DNA of 64,000 nucleotides, taken from assembly GCF_003073375.1 (NCBI RefSeq), contig NZ_CP029002.1, positions 2,404,001-2,468,000 of the forward strand, written 5' to 3'. The DNA is from Lysinibacillus sp. 2017. Its GTDB lineage: Bacteria > Bacillota > Bacilli > Bacillales_A > Planococcaceae. Shown here one piece after another: positions 27,250-36,945 of the stretch. Every line of letters starts with the position of its first letter. The stretch's first letter is position 1. The notes below the pieces were generated by a model. The model had not been told where the DNA came from. It saw only the letters and a program-made list of their open reading frames with translations, and searched no databases. A program made the position numbers and the translations under genes.

Positions 27250-28518
27250 CTATTTGTTTTCTAATACGTATTGAACCAAGTGACCAAACTCCACTTTCGT
27301 CTGATTGCCCGTTTCCATCGTCTTCACATTCACTGCTTGCTCTTCTAGCTCTGTCTCACCTAGCACAATCACAAATTTTGCATTCGCACGGTCAGCAGCT
27401 TTCATTTGTGCTTTCATTTTGCGGTCTAAATAATCTATATCCGCTGAAATGCCTTTTGCACGGAAAGTACTAACAAGTTCCACTGCTTTTAGTTTTGCTT
27501 CATCGCCCATCGCAACTACATACATATCTAAATTATTTTCAACAGCAAGCTCGATATTTTTGGCTTCAAGCGCTAATAATAAACGTTCTATTGAAAGTGC
27601 AAAGCCAATACCTGGTGATTCTGGACCACCAATATCTTCTACTAAACCGTTGTAACGTCCTCCACCACATAAAGTAGTAATCGAACCGAAGCCTTCACCT
27701 GTGATCATAATTTCAAATGCTGTGTGGTTGTAATAATCTAACCCACGTACTAAATTAGGATCCACTTCATAGGGAATACCTAAAACATCTAAATATTGTT
27801 TTACCTTTGTGAAGTACTCAGCTGAATGCTCTGTTAAGTAGTTTGTTAATGCAGGTGCAGTCGCCATTGCAGGATGTTTTGCATCTACTTTACAGTCTAA
27901 AATACGCAATGGATTTTTTTCTAAGCGACTTTGACAATCACTACAAAGTTCGCCAACTACTGGTGTAAAGTGTTCGATCAGTGCACTACGGTGTGCATCG
28001 CGAGTTTCTTTATCACCTAATGAGTTAATTACTAATTTTAAATCCGTTAAACCAAGTGTTGTATAAACATCCATAGCAAGTGACATCACTTCTGCATCAA
28101 TTGCCGGGTCTGCTGAACCAATTGCTTCTACACCAAATTGTACGAATTGACGATATCGTCCAGCTTGTTGACGCTCATAGCGGAACATTGGCCCCGTATA
28201 GTAAAGTTTAACTGGTTGGTCGGCTTGTCCAAACATTTTGTGTTCAACGTAAGCACGTACCGCTGAAGCCGTTCCTTCTGGACGTAACGTTAATGAACGA
28301 TTCCCTTTATCCGTAAATGTATACATTTCTTTTTGTACGATATCCGTTGTGTCCCCTACACCACGATGAAATAAATCTGTTGATTCAAACATTGGTGTAC
28401 GAATTTCGTTATAACGATATTTATTGCATAAATCACGAATGACATGTTCTACATACTGCCATTTTTCCGATTGACCTGGCAAAATGTCCTGTGTTCCTTT
28501 TGGTACTTTAAAATTCAT
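27250..28518 (-). CDS. hisS: histidyl-tRNA synthetase
   Basis: Class II synthetase of 422 residues. Motif 1 region [20 protein letters not shown], motif 2 [25 protein letters not shown], histidine loop [15 protein letters not shown], motif 3 [13 protein letters not shown], and a C-terminal anticodon domain. Fourteen bases separate it from aspS; they form one T-box controlled operon, as in B. subtilis. Confidence 0.96.
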   Translation of the reverse strand: MNFKVPKGTQDILPGQSEKWQYVEHVIRDLCNKYRYNEIRTPMFESTDLFHRGVGDTTDIVQKEMYTFTDKGNRSLTLRPEGTASAVRAYVEHKMFGQADQPVKLYYTGPMFRYERQQAGRYRQFVQFGVEAIGSADPAIDAEVMSLAMDVYTTLGLTDLKLVINSLGDKETRDAHRSALIEHFTPVVGELCSDCQSRLEKNPLRILDCKVDAKHPAMATAPALTNYLTEHSAEYFTKVKQYLDVLGIPYEVDPNLVRGLDYYNHTAFEIMITGEGFGSITTLCGGGRYNGLVEDIGGPESPGIGFALSIERLLLALEAKNIELAVENNLDMYVVAMGDEAKLKAVELVSTFRAKGISADIDYLDRKMKAQMKAADRANAKFVIVLGETELEEQAVNVKTMETGNQTKVEFGHLVQYVLENK

Positions 28519-28559
28519 AAAAGCACTCCTTTCTTATTTGACCAGAATAAAGTCGAAAT

Positions 28560-28860
28560 TCAGAAAAAAAAAGCTTTCGTCCCTTGCAAATAAATGCAAG
28601 GGACGAAAGCTTGTAAGTTCTTCCGCGGTTCCACCCTAATTGATGTATTTCTACATCCTCTCGTATTCGGATAACGGCCGATTCCGTCTTCCCCTACTAT
28701 CTGTTAAAAATTTCGAGGAAACGCCTCTCAAGTGTTGTTCACATGTTACTTACTGTAGGAAAGATTTCAGCCGGTGTCTTTCCTTCTCTTATCAGTAGTG
28801 GCAACCGCTACTTATTTGGTCAATGGCAATGTTTCATTTGTTAAATTAACACTAATCTTA
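28560..28860 (-). promoter_or_regulatory. T-box leader of hisS-aspS
   Basis: T-box AGGGTGGAACCGCGG at about 28622-28637 and a very strong terminator AAGCTTTCGTCCCTTGCA/TGCAAGGGACGAAAGCTT with a T-run at about 28565-28612. Stem I has apical stem GGAAAGA/TCTTTCC (about 28750-28785). The specifier loop reads GAACAAC-A-CUU. In the register of the Trp T-box of this window (GAA-UGG-A-CUU) the specifier is AAC (Asn); shifted by two bases it is CAC (His). Confidence 0.9.
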
Positions 28861-29050
28861 ATGATGTCTCACGCGATTGTCAACTATTTTAAAAAAAACT
28901 ATATTTTTCGTCATAATTCAACTTATAATAAGAGGGTACATAGAAAATGAATAGATTGCTAATTTTTTCCACAGTTGTTCATTTCAATCATAAATCATTT
29001 ACGCCTCTATACACGTATATAGCACAAAAAATTAATAAAAGGAGGTCACT
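28861..29050. other. divergent promoter region of hisS and the amidase gene
   Basis: Sequence between the T-box and the amidase start, very AT-rich. It holds AAAAGGAGGTCAC, a strong ribosome site for the amidase. I see no further gene. Confidence 0.5.
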
Positions 29051-30658
29051 ATGAACAGAAGAAATTTGTCGATTCTTTTTATCGTCATGTTATTCATAGC
29101 TACACTTCTCCCTGTTATGCAACCGTTGAAAAAGGCTTCAGCAGAGGGAGAAGAACTCACTGTTAATGCAGAAATTCTGTATTTACGCGAAGGACCCGGT
29201 TTATCATACCCTATTATTGAAACATTAAAAGAAGGCGAATCGCTCGTTTCCATTTCAAAAGAAGGCGATTGGCACAAAGTACGTGTGGGTCAAAAAGAAG
29301 GATGGGTTGCGTCTTGGCTTGTAAAGTCTGCTACTCAAAAAACCGCGGCTGCGACGAAAAAAACAGTCATCTCAAAAGTAGATGCACTTAATTTACGTGC
29401 AGAACCTTCCCTTTCAGCTGCCGTCTTAACAAAAATTTCTTCTGGTACTGAGAGTGAGTATATTCGTCAAGAGCAAGACTGGATTCAAATTCAATATGAA
29501 GATTATTCTGGCTGGGTGTTTGCTGATTATGTCACAGTGAAAGAAGAAACCGTTTTAAAAGAGTCTTCTAGTGAAGAGTCGAAAAAACCAACAGAGAAGT
29601 CTGCCGAAAAACAAACAGAGAATGATCCAAATACGTTTACTGTAAATGTTAATGCCGTTAACATTCGAAAAAAAGCAGATTTAACTTCGAAAAAATTAGG
29701 CGTAGCCGCAAAAGACCAAAAATTCACGGTCATTAGCCGCAACCACAATTGGGTTGAAATTGAATATGAAAAAGGGAAAAAAGGTTGGATTTATAGTTTT
29801 TATGGAACCTTTACAAAACAAACAGCTGTAAAAGAAACGACTGAAACGAAAAAAACTCAAGGGACTGTTACTATTATTTACAATGGGACAAACCTACGTG
29901 AAAGTGCCTCTACCGCTTCCAATGTCGTTACACGTGCGGATGCCGGTCGAACTTACACAATCGTTGAAACAGAGGATGATTGGTATAAAGTCGCTTTAAA
30001 TGAAAACGACACAGCCTATGTAGCCAATTGGGTTGTCACCGAAAATAGCGATCCTAGCAGATCACAAAAAACTACCACTAAAGCAGTGGAAACCCGAAAA
30101 AAAGGGACACTTAAAGGCTTATCAATCGTCTTAGATGCAGGTCACGGTGGTAATGATCGCGGCACAACTGGTGTACGCGGAACAGACGAAAAGGATATCA
30201 ATCTCCTAACAGTTGAACTCTTAAAATCAAAATTACAATCAGCTGGAGCGACAGTCATTATGACACGCGAATCGGATGTATTTGTTGATTTACGTAAACG
30301 TGTGGCTATCTCACATCAGTTTGCAGCAGACGCCTTTATTAGTATTCATTATGATGCATTAGAGGATAGTTCTGTTCACGGCTTTACAACGTATTACACA
30401 AACAGCTATCAAAAAGAATTAGCTGAATATGTTCATGCAGGTATCGCAAAAAAAGTAAGCTTAAAAGATCGCGGTTCGCGTTTTGGAGATTATTTAGTAC
30501 TTCGTGAAAATCGACAAAATGCTATTTTACTAGAACTTGGTTATTTAAGTAATCCATCTGAAGAGCGTGCCATTACAACAGACTATTACCGAGAGCAAGC
30601 TTCTTTAGGTATTTATCAAGGGTTGCTAAACTACTTTGATTCCAAATTAGAAAAATAA
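29051..30658 (+). CDS. secreted N-acetylmuramoyl-L-alanine amidase with four SH3 domains
   Basis: A 535-residue exported cell-wall hydrolase that cuts the bond between muramic acid and L-Ala. Signal peptide 1-31 (cleavage after SAEG or ASA). Four bacterial SH3 domains at about 35-92, 105-160, 185-245 and 268-330, each ending with a GWV/GWI or equivalent aromatic motif, for wall binding. The zinc-dependent Amidase_3 domain fills 353-535: LDAGHGG (His), the Glu in TDEKDIN, SIHYDA (His) and catalytic Glu in ILLELGYLSN. It resembles the yrvJ product found beside hisS in B. subtilis. Confidence 0.94.
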   Translation: MNRRNLSILFIVMLFIATLLPVMQPLKKASAEGEELTVNAEILYLREGPGLSYPIIETLKEGESLVSISKEGDWHKVRVGQKEGWVASWLVKSATQKTAAATKKTVISKVDALNLRAEPSLSAAVLTKISSGTESEYIRQEQDWIQIQYEDYSGWVFADYVTVKEETVLKESSSEESKKPTEKSAEKQTENDPNTFTVNVNAVNIRKKADLTSKKLGVAAKDQKFTVISRNHNWVEIEYEKGKKGWIYSFYGTFTKQTAVKETTETKKTQGTVTIIYNGTNLRESASTASNVVTRADAGRTYTIVETEDDWYKVALNENDTAYVANWVVTENSDPSRSQKTTTKAVETRKKGTLKGLSIVLDAGHGGNDRGTTGVRGTDEKDINLLTVELLKSKLQSAGATVIMTRESDVFVDLRKRVAISHQFAADAFISIHYDALEDSSVHGFTTYYTNSYQKELAEYVHAGIAKKVSLKDRGSRFGDYLVLRENRQNAILLELGYLSNPSEERAITTDYYREQASLGIYQGLLNYFDSKLEK

Positions 30659-30659
30659 A

Positions 30660-30702
30660 AAAAACGGGATGTGTCGGGCAAACTAGCCTTCACATCCCAT
30701 TT
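30660..30702. terminator. bidirectional terminator
   Basis: Stem GGGATGTG/CACATCCC with a 17-base loop between the convergent amidase and alcohol dehydrogenase genes, flanked by A- and T-runs. Confidence 0.85.
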
Positions 30703-30720
30703 TCAATTTATAATAATATT

Positions 30721-31920
30721 TTATGCTTGAATAATTTGATATAAATAAAACATTTCATCTTTATTCGCAATTTTTGGCACAGGGTATAAAGGATTTGCCT
30801 CATCAAGTGCACGTTCTACCATTAATGGTACATCTCGATTAACAATCCCTTCGATTTTTTTCGGAATGTCCATTTTTTGATTTAGCTCTTCGATGGCTTC
30901 GATAAATAACTGCGCTTTTGTTTCATCACTATCACCAAATTGACCAACACCAACTAAATTTGCTAATTCCGCTAATGGTTTTGCCGCGCTATCCCCATAA
31001 AAGCGTAGCACATGCGGTAAAATAACAGCATTTGCATAACCATGTGGCACCTGATAAAAGCCACCTAATGTATGCGCGATGGCATGTACATAGCCCACAT
31101 ATGCACGTGTAAAGGCAAGTCCAGCTAAATACGATGCACGCTGCATTTGTTTACGTGCCTCAATATCTGTTCCGTCTTCATACGCACGGTATAAATATTT
31201 AAAAATAGTTTTCACCGCTTCACGTGAATACTTACGCGTTTCCTCGGTATTACTACGTCCAATATAAGATTCAACAGCATGAGTTAACGCATCCATCCCT
31301 GTCGTCGACGTAATATGCTTCGGTAAATTCACAGTTAGTAATGGATCTAATACCGCATAATGGGGAATTAATACGGGATCATTAATCGCAAATTTTTCAT
31401 GTGTTTCACTGTTTGAAACAACAGCTGCAACCGTTCCTTCACTACCTGTACCCGCAGTTGTTGGCACTGCAAATAATGTTGGGATTTCTTTTCGAATTTT
31501 AAATAGCCCTTTTAGTTGGGCTAACTCTTTTTCTGGACGTGCCACCTTTGCAGCAACGGCTTTTGCACAGTCCATAGGAGAACCACCACCAAATGCAATA
31601 ATGGCCTCACATTGTCCTTCATGATAGAGCTGTAAGGCTTCCTCAATATTTGTGAACGTTGGATTGGGAACTGTTTTGTCGTAGATGACATAGTCAATAT
31701 TTTTACCTTCTAATTCTGTTAACAGCGGATCCATTAACTTCAGTTTTGAAATTCCAGCATCCGTTACGATTAATAACTTTTGATAAGCTAAGCTTTTAAT
31801 TAACTCAGGTAATTGTAGTAGACTGTTTTCACCTTCTATAAGCTCTGGTTTGCGCCAGTCCATAAATTTCATTCCTAATTTCAATGAACTTTGAAAAGTT
31901 CGACAATATGCTGCGTACAT
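30721..31920 (-). CDS. iron-containing alcohol dehydrogenase
   Basis: A 399-residue NAD(P)-dependent group III alcohol dehydrogenase. NAD motif AFGGGSPMDCAKA near 110-122, PTTAGTGSEGT near 153, and metal ligands Asp and His in GMDALTHAVESYIG and two His in HAIAHTLGGFYQVPHG. Substrate not predictable. The N-terminus is about 16 residues longer than usual: the first ATG has GGAGTG before it, but MKFMDWRKPEL is the more usual beginning. Confidence 0.9.
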   Translation of the reverse strand: MYAAYCRTFQSSLKLGMKFMDWRKPELIEGENSLLQLPELIKSLAYQKLLIVTDAGISKLKLMDPLLTELEGKNIDYVIYDKTVPNPTFTNIEEALQLYHEGQCEAIIAFGGGSPMDCAKAVAAKVARPEKELAQLKGLFKIRKEIPTLFAVPTTAGTGSEGTVAAVVSNSETHEKFAINDPVLIPHYAVLDPLLTVNLPKHITSTTGMDALTHAVESYIGRSNTEETRKYSREAVKTIFKYLYRAYEDGTDIEARKQMQRASYLAGLAFTRAYVGYVHAIAHTLGGFYQVPHGYANAVILPHVLRFYGDSAAKPLAELANLVGVGQFGDSDETKAQLFIEAIEELNQKMDIPKKIEGIVNRDVPLMVERALDEANPLYPVPKIANKDEMFYLYQIIQA

Positions 31921-32004
31921 GGTAACACTCCACTTTCTTAAATTAGACTTTCTTTTCTATATATATTAATAGTATTCGCTAACTCCCTCCCTTTTCCCTT
32001 TCAA

Positions 32005-32046
32005 AAAAGCAAAAAACGAACCCAGTTTTGGATTCGTTATTATTTA
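32005..32046 (-). terminator. terminator after VWA-like gene
   Basis: Hairpin CGAATCC/GGGTTCG-like stem (CGAACCCA/TGGATTCG) with T-run TTTTTTGCTTTTT on the minus strand. Confidence 0.7.
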
Positions 32047-32050
32047 TTCA

Positions 32051-32833
32051 TTATTCATTAGCAAAAAATACTTTTTCAGCAAACGGAATCGGCTGTACTT
32101 CAAAATCAACTTCACTCATTGCAATGACTGAAACATCGACGTCTAACTCAGCAAATGACTCAGAAAAATCAGCTGTCTGCATTTCATTAAAATCGGTAAA
32201 TTGGTTGTCCGTTATAATCATTAAATCACGCTGATTACAAATCGTATCTTGTTGGAACATTTCAAGAGCTTGAGTAAGTATGGGTACAATTTTTGCCTCC
32301 CCACCATAATTTTCATTCATAAATACTTCTAATAAATCAACTTCCAACAACCCATTTTTAAAGCAAATCGGTGTGCGAACATTTTCACTGAACGGTAGAA
32401 GAATAATGTCACGCTTTTGCTGTGCACTTAAATTAAATAATGGCAAAATTATCCCCTTACAAAACGCTTCAAATTCCTCCATCGATTCGGATTGCTGAAC
32501 AGCGATAATAATAGGTGAATAAAATTTCCCCATTTCATCGAAGGGTACGTAATAGACATTTTCTGATACAACTGTTCGTGTCTTCAACAATTGTTTTTGT
32601 TCCCGCTGAAATACATAATCTTTATCTTGTATTTTGGGCATAGTCGCCTCAACTTCCGTAATCACTTCTTCTAAAGCAATTGAAATCTCAACCATTTCTT
32701 TGAATGTCTCATTCGTTTGAAAACGAATTAAAAACTGCTGCTGATTTTCTTCCGTTAACCCTTGGAACGCATTATTGCTATATAAAAAATGAAGAATTTC
32801 ATCGTTTAAAAGTGTCTTAATCTCGTTCGTCAT
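32051..32833 (-). CDS. VWA-like domain protein of unknown role
   Basis: A 260-residue acidic cytoplasmic protein. The C-terminal half reads like a von Willebrand A-type fold: IIIAVQQSESMEEFEAFCKG where a MIDAS DxSxS would be (here QQSES), then DIILLPFSENV, and DLMIITDNQFTD. The canonical MIDAS Asp is replaced by Gln, so metal binding is doubtful. N-terminal 80 residues are helical. GGAGGGATTTCAC precedes the ATG at 32833. B. subtilis has similar large VWA proteins (YeaD/ YwmC type) but I make no closer assignment. Confidence 0.6.
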   Translation of the reverse strand: MTNEIKTLLNDEILHFLYSNNAFQGLTEENQQQFLIRFQTNETFKEMVEISIALEEVITEVEATMPKIQDKDYVFQREQKQLLKTRTVVSENVYYVPFDEMGKFYSPIIIAVQQSESMEEFEAFCKGIILPLFNLSAQQKRDIILLPFSENVRTPICFKNGLLEVDLLEVFMNENYGGEAKIVPILTQALEMFQQDTICNQRDLMIITDNQFTDFNEMQTADFSESFAELDVDVSVIAMSEVDFEVQPIPFAEKVFFANE

Positions 32834-32995
32834 GTGAAATCCCTCCATCAAATTGTTTAATTTTATCTTCGGTATTTTGATAACCGCATTAAAATGAATA
32901 TCGTTAGTATAGCGAAAAATGAAACGAAAAAATAGTAATTAAAACTCACGTATTTCAATTTTAGAATATTCTTTGTCAAATTTATTATAAAAACA

Positions 32996-33031
32996 CAAAA
33001 ACGACACCCGAAAAATCGGATGTCGCACCAT
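32996..33031 (-). terminator. terminator after 73-residue protein gene
   Basis: Hairpin GCGACATCCGAT/ATCGGGTGTCG followed by TTTTTG on the minus strand. Confidence 0.85.
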
Positions 33032-33046
33032 ACGTAATGTATGTGA

Positions 33047-33268
33047 TTACAGTTTTTTAGTTAAACCGTGTAAAGTATCTTTTAATTCACGATCGTGATC
33101 TGAAAGCTCAATTAAGTTTTCGATACGTTCATGTAATGTAGGACGCTCGATTACTAATTGTTCGTGTAAAACTTGTACAAATAATTCGATGATCATACGA
33201 TTTTGAATTAATAACGCTTCTTCTACACGCTCAGGAGCGATTGTATATTCTTTCACTTTTTTTGCCAT
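33047..33268 (-). CDS. small hypothetical protein, charged and helical
   Basis: A 73-residue protein starting MAKKVKEYTIAPERVEEALL with a hydrophobic-heptad middle (RMIIELFVQVLHEQLVIERPTLHERIENLIEL). AAGGGAGG stands 10 bases before this ATG and decides the start; its own terminator follows. Likely a helical dimer. Function unknown. Confidence 0.75.
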   Translation of the reverse strand: MAKKVKEYTIAPERVEEALLIQNRMIIELFVQVLHEQLVIERPTLHERIENLIELSDHDRELKDTLHGLTKKL

Positions 33269-33667
33269 TGGAAAACAGCCTCCCTTTTGTTTATACAACG
33301 TTATTTTAGCACACGGCTATAGAATTTTGTGAAATTATTTCAAATTCGTATGGGTATCTTTTAATTTTTTTGGCTTTACTACTTGATTTCTTTTCAAGTT
33401 TAAAGATCGTTATTTCACAAAAGTAACAATTATTTCTATTGATTTACGATATCCGCTTAAATCCCCACTGATCTTCATAATTTTATCAATGCTCCTGCTT
33501 ACTGAAAGACTTCACGTATTAACTAAAAAGAATCTCGCTATAAATAGAAGCAATATTAACATACAACTAGTCAAATTAGCCTTATGATCCTAGCATTTTG
33601 TGCTATAATTACTAATATCTATCTAATATATCTAAATAATTCAATATTTACTGAAAGGAAGATTTTA
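33269..33667. other. gene-free stretch
   Basis: About 400 very AT-rich bases between two divergent genes. No convincing gene, RNA fold or repeat was seen. The right end has GAAAGGAAG, the ribosome site of the next gene. Confidence 0.5.
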
Positions 33668-34525
33668 TTGCTCCCCACCATTATGCAAGAAGATTATGAA
33701 ATACGCTTAATTCAGCATCTATTAGCGAATCGTTTTTTACGTCAATTTGATGGTAAATTAGTCACATCTCGAACAATTTCAGACGAAACAGTTGGCTTTG
33801 AAACGGAAGATAGTTTATGTCGTGATTGGCTTTTATCGATTTATAAAAGTTATTCTTTTTATGAAGGTTTTGAAACGATAGATAGCTGTTTACATTATAT
33901 CCAATCTAGCCATTATGATAATCATTTATACCGTATCATTGAATTTAGCGATATGTATTATGCTGTCATCTATGAAAACTCTCAACATCAACAAGTCATT
34001 GGAAAGGATATTAGCTATTTCGCAAAAAGTAGTTTATTTTTGTGTGCTAAACGTCCCCCTTCCAATATAGCGGCTAAAGAGCGGACAAAATCACCGCCAA
34101 TTCCACTTATTTATTATGAATTATTAGCTTTTGACCCGAATCTTAAAATTTACGAAATACAGTCTGAACAGTTAGCTAACTTTAAGGAAATATCTGTGCT
34201 AGATGCGATTGAATACATTGTTTTACTTGGTGTAACGTTTAAAGATATTTGGTATCGTTGTGATACACCGCACGCCATTGCGCATAACCGCGCTATTTTA
34301 AATTTATACTTCAATCAAGGACATAACTTTACACTTTTCGGCAAATATTCAAAAGCAATTGCCATTAACCCGTTCCAACGACTCATCTATTTACAGAGGG
34401 GACGTATTGAGCAATTTTTAATGGATATGGATGATTTACGTTCACAACAACGATTGATTCCTTATCGTGATGCACGCCGCTATCATGAACATATTCGCAC
34501 ACGTCCGATTGATTTTGACGAATAA
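33668..34525 (+). CDS. hypothetical protein, 285 residues
   Basis: Cytoplasmic protein of unknown function. I start it at a TTG because GAAAGGAAG lies six bases before it; an ATG five codons later is also possible. The open frame extends 84 bases further upstream, but without a ribosome site. Seen: MQEDYEIRLIQHLLANRFLRQ, a middle rich in Tyr and Ser, and an Arg-rich C-terminus (DLRSQQRLIPYRDARRYHEHIR). No membrane segment and no family recognised. Ends at a terminator shared with the Nudix gene. Confidence 0.7.
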   Translation: MLPTIMQEDYEIRLIQHLLANRFLRQFDGKLVTSRTISDETVGFETEDSLCRDWLLSIYKSYSFYEGFETIDSCLHYIQSSHYDNHLYRIIEFSDMYYAVIYENSQHQQVIGKDISYFAKSSLFLCAKRPPSNIAAKERTKSPPIPLIYYELLAFDPNLKIYEIQSEQLANFKEISVLDAIEYIVLLGVTFKDIWYRCDTPHAIAHNRAILNLYFNQGHNFTLFGKYSKAIAINPFQRLIYLQRGRIEQFLMDMDDLRSQQRLIPYRDARRYHEHIRTRPIDFDE

Positions 34526-34565
34526 AAAAACAACTTGTCCGCTAACCGGTCAAGTTGTTTTTTCG
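34524..34565. terminator. bidirectional terminator
   Basis: Hairpin AACAACTTG/CAAGTTGTT with a loop containing CCGCTAACCGG and flanking A/T runs. Confidence 0.85.
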
Positions 34566-35129
34566 TTATAATTGCTGTTGCTTTACTTTTTCTAAAATCT
34601 TTTCATATAAAGGAATCATATGTGGTTCCGTACATTTTTCATGAATTTCATCTATAGCAATCCAACCAACAGCACTATTTTCATCGAGTTTAGCCTTAAA
34701 CTGCGCATCGTCACTCGCTTCAAAAAGGTAAGTTGTATTGAAATGTAAATGTGGGGCTACATATTTCCCGTTTTTAACATGACCAATAACTGGTAGAATA
34801 TCGAGCGAAATTAACTCTTGTTGAATCGCCTTTGCTTCAGACACACCCGTCTCTTCCATCAACTCTTTTTTCGCCACTTCAAACAAATCTGGTTCTCCGT
34901 CTGCATGTCCTCCCGTCCAGCTCCATGAGTTGTAAATGTTATGATAAACCATTAAAACATGCGTACGACTTGGATTTAATACAAATGCGGAAGAGGTAAA
35001 ATGTAAAATCTCATTATTACGTGTCAAAACATCTGACAAAGTCACCATCACACGTAAAATTAAATCACGATCCTTCTGTTCTTGCTCATTAAATGGCTTG
35101 TACAATTTAATTTGATCATGTAAATTCAT
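34566..35129 (-). CDS. Nudix hydrolase
   Basis: A 187-residue hydrolase of nucleoside diphosphate-linked compounds. The Nudix box GGHADGEPDLFEVAKKELMEETG (about residues 87-109) has the catalytic KELMEE part but the first Glu of Gx5E is displaced by one place. Upstream, WSWTGGHADGE and the beta-strand LMVYHNIYNSW fit the fold. The substrate is not known. AGGAGG lies before the ATG. Confidence 0.9.
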   Translation of the reverse strand: MNLHDQIKLYKPFNEQEQKDRDLILRVMVTLSDVLTRNNEILHFTSSAFVLNPSRTHVLMVYHNIYNSWSWTGGHADGEPDLFEVAKKELMEETGVSEAKAIQQELISLDILPVIGHVKNGKYVAPHLHFNTTYLFEASDDAQFKAKLDENSAVGWIAIDEIHEKCTEPHMIPLYEKILEKVKQQQL

Positions 35130-35215
35130 TTGAATCCTCCTATGTAACCGTAGTTAATTTGGTATAAAAATGACTAGATGAAAAAGGCCATGTATCTTGA
35201 CATAGCCTTTTTCAA

Positions 35216-35644
35216 TTAAGAAATTAATGATTTTACTACTTTTGAAATAGTGGCACCGTCCGCTTTACCATTTAATAATGGTTTCGCGATTTTCATTGCA
35301 TCACCCATATTCATACCAGCAGCAACACCTGCAGCTTGTAATTCAGCAATAATTTCTTCTTCTGTTAACTGTTTTGGTAGGAAGCTTTTTAAAATGACTA
35401 ATTTAGCTTCTTCTTTTTCAATTAAATCGGCACGTTCTGCTTTTTGTGCACCTTCTAATGCTTGGTTCGTTTGTTTAATTTCACGATTAACAATTGCTGT
35501 TTCTTCTAAAGGTGTTAGCTCTGAACCTTTTTCTTTCTCCGCTGCATCTAGTGCTGACTTCATTAATGTTAGGACACCTTTTGCCAGAACGTCTTTATTT
35601 TTCATTGCTTGTTTTAATTGATCGAATACGATTGTTTTTAACAT
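35216..35644 (-). CDS. yqeY: GatB/YqeY domain protein
   Basis: A 142-residue helical protein of the YqeY family, related to the tail domain of the tRNA amidotransferase subunit GatB. Seen: LKQAMKNKDVLAKGVLTLMKSALD, PLEETAIVNREIKQ, KSFLPKQLTEEEI, and the C-terminal GMNMGDAMKIAKPLLNGKADGATISKVVK. It may bind tRNA; its exact job is unknown. In B. subtilis it neighbours rpsU and the phoH region; here rpsU is not present. Confidence 0.93.
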   Translation of the reverse strand: MLKTIVFDQLKQAMKNKDVLAKGVLTLMKSALDAAEKEKGSELTPLEETAIVNREIKQTNQALEGAQKAERADLIEKEEAKLVILKSFLPKQLTEEEIIAELQAAGVAAGMNMGDAMKIAKPLLNGKADGATISKVVKSLIS

Positions 35645-35727
35645 TTGTTATGCTCCTTTAGATTAAATAAGTTCATTCACTTATTTGAATTCCCTCTATT
35701 GTAACATGTATGCACTCATTACATAAA

Positions 35728-36945
35728 TTACTTTGATTCAATTTGTTGGAAGAGCGCAAGGAGTTTTTTCGATGTATAACGTGTAAATTGAGCAACTTCC
35801 ACTTCTCCAAAGCGCTTCATGTATAGTTGTTCAGCTTTGTTTTGCCAAACCGTATAAGACTTATTTTCGAGTTGTACGATATATAGTGGAGCCCTAGAAA
35901 TATTCGCCATTGTTGGGTGAACGAAATCTGCTCTTGAAAATAGCTCATTAAATGTCGGAAGATTGGCCTCTGATAAGTGAATTTCCTTTATCTCATGTGC
36001 TCTTTCGCTAGGTAATAATAGTTCAATACCTGTATGAAGACCTACGCTTACTTTTTCAGTCCCGATACGTTCCACTGAAGTCGATACTTCTTTCACGTCA
36101 ACATAATCTCCAACTTTTACAGGTTGATTCAGATCATTCATAAACCAAGCTGCATTTATATCCTCAAAATCATAGTTTTCTGAAAGTTGTGCGTATTCAT
36201 TTACTGTCGTATTTTCAATCAGTAAAAACATATTATCCTCTACTGCGACAACGGCACCTGATACGCCTAGACTTTTTAACTCTGGATAAGATGGGATTTT
36301 GTGCTGTTCTTTAAATTTAGTTAACTGTGTTTCGTAATGTTCATCCATATACGAAAATGCCTTTCTATCCGTATATAGCGCTGCAATCGCTACAACCATT
36401 TTCGGATAGTCGTTAAACCATTTTTCTTGCAGTTTTCCTGCATAGACAGCTTGTTCAATTATTAACGGTGCAATCGATTTATCAAATTGATTCTGGGTAA
36501 TATTTGCCCTTGCTAAAGCTTTCGGTAGTTCAATTTCACGCCATAGTTTTTCTAAATTTTCCGTACCTTTTTCGATTTCCGCATCTGTAATCGTAATGCC
36601 CATACTTTGTGCGTATTTTGGGATACCAATTATTCTTATCATTTCATAGTAAGGACTTGCACGCAGAATCTCTTCCGTTCGTTTACCTTGTTCATCAAGT
36701 ACCGTCAAAAATTCAAACAGCAATACATTCGTCGGCTGTGCAGCTTGCCGAATATCCATTACTTTGGGGATAAACTGCAAACCAGCAACTATCAATAATG
36801 CCACTACAACTACTGGCATTAAATAATAAGCTATATAATTTTTCTTCTTACGCGGTTGTTTATGTAAAATGGAATTTTTTATGGCCTTTTCACTTTCTGA
36901 CATGTCCCCTGCAACATCGATCAACGCCCTTTTGAATTCATTCAT
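35728..36945 (-). CDS. membrane-bound partner (probable anti-sigma factor) with large outer domain
   Basis: A 405-residue protein. Residues 1-36 are cytoplasmic, one membrane helix lies at about 38-60 (YLMPVVVVALLIVAGL), and about 340 residues are outside. Its start overlaps the ECF sigma stop by 8 bases, so it is translationally coupled, the standard arrangement for an anti-sigma factor. The outer part between residues 70 and 200 (YAQSMGITITDAEIEKG ... ITQNQFDKSIAPLIIEQ) resembles the helical chaperone domain of SurA/PrsA-like foldases; this is inference. No RsgI or zinc anti-sigma motif is visible. Confidence 0.75.
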   Translation of the reverse strand: MNEFKRALIDVAGDMSESEKAIKNSILHKQPRKKKNYIAYYLMPVVVVALLIVAGLQFIPKVMDIRQAAQPTNVLLFEFLTVLDEQGKRTEEILRASPYYEMIRIIGIPKYAQSMGITITDAEIEKGTENLEKLWREIELPKALARANITQNQFDKSIAPLIIEQAVYAGKLQEKWFNDYPKMVVAIAALYTDRKAFSYMDEHYETQLTKFKEQHKIPSYPELKSLGVSGAVVAVEDNMFLLIENTTVNEYAQLSENYDFEDINAAWFMNDLNQPVKVGDYVDVKEVSTSVERIGTEKVSVGLHTGIELLLPSERAHEIKEIHLSEANLPTFNELFSRADFVHPTMANISRAPLYIVQLENKSYTVWQNKAEQLYMKRFGEVEVAQFTRYTSKKLLALFQQIESK

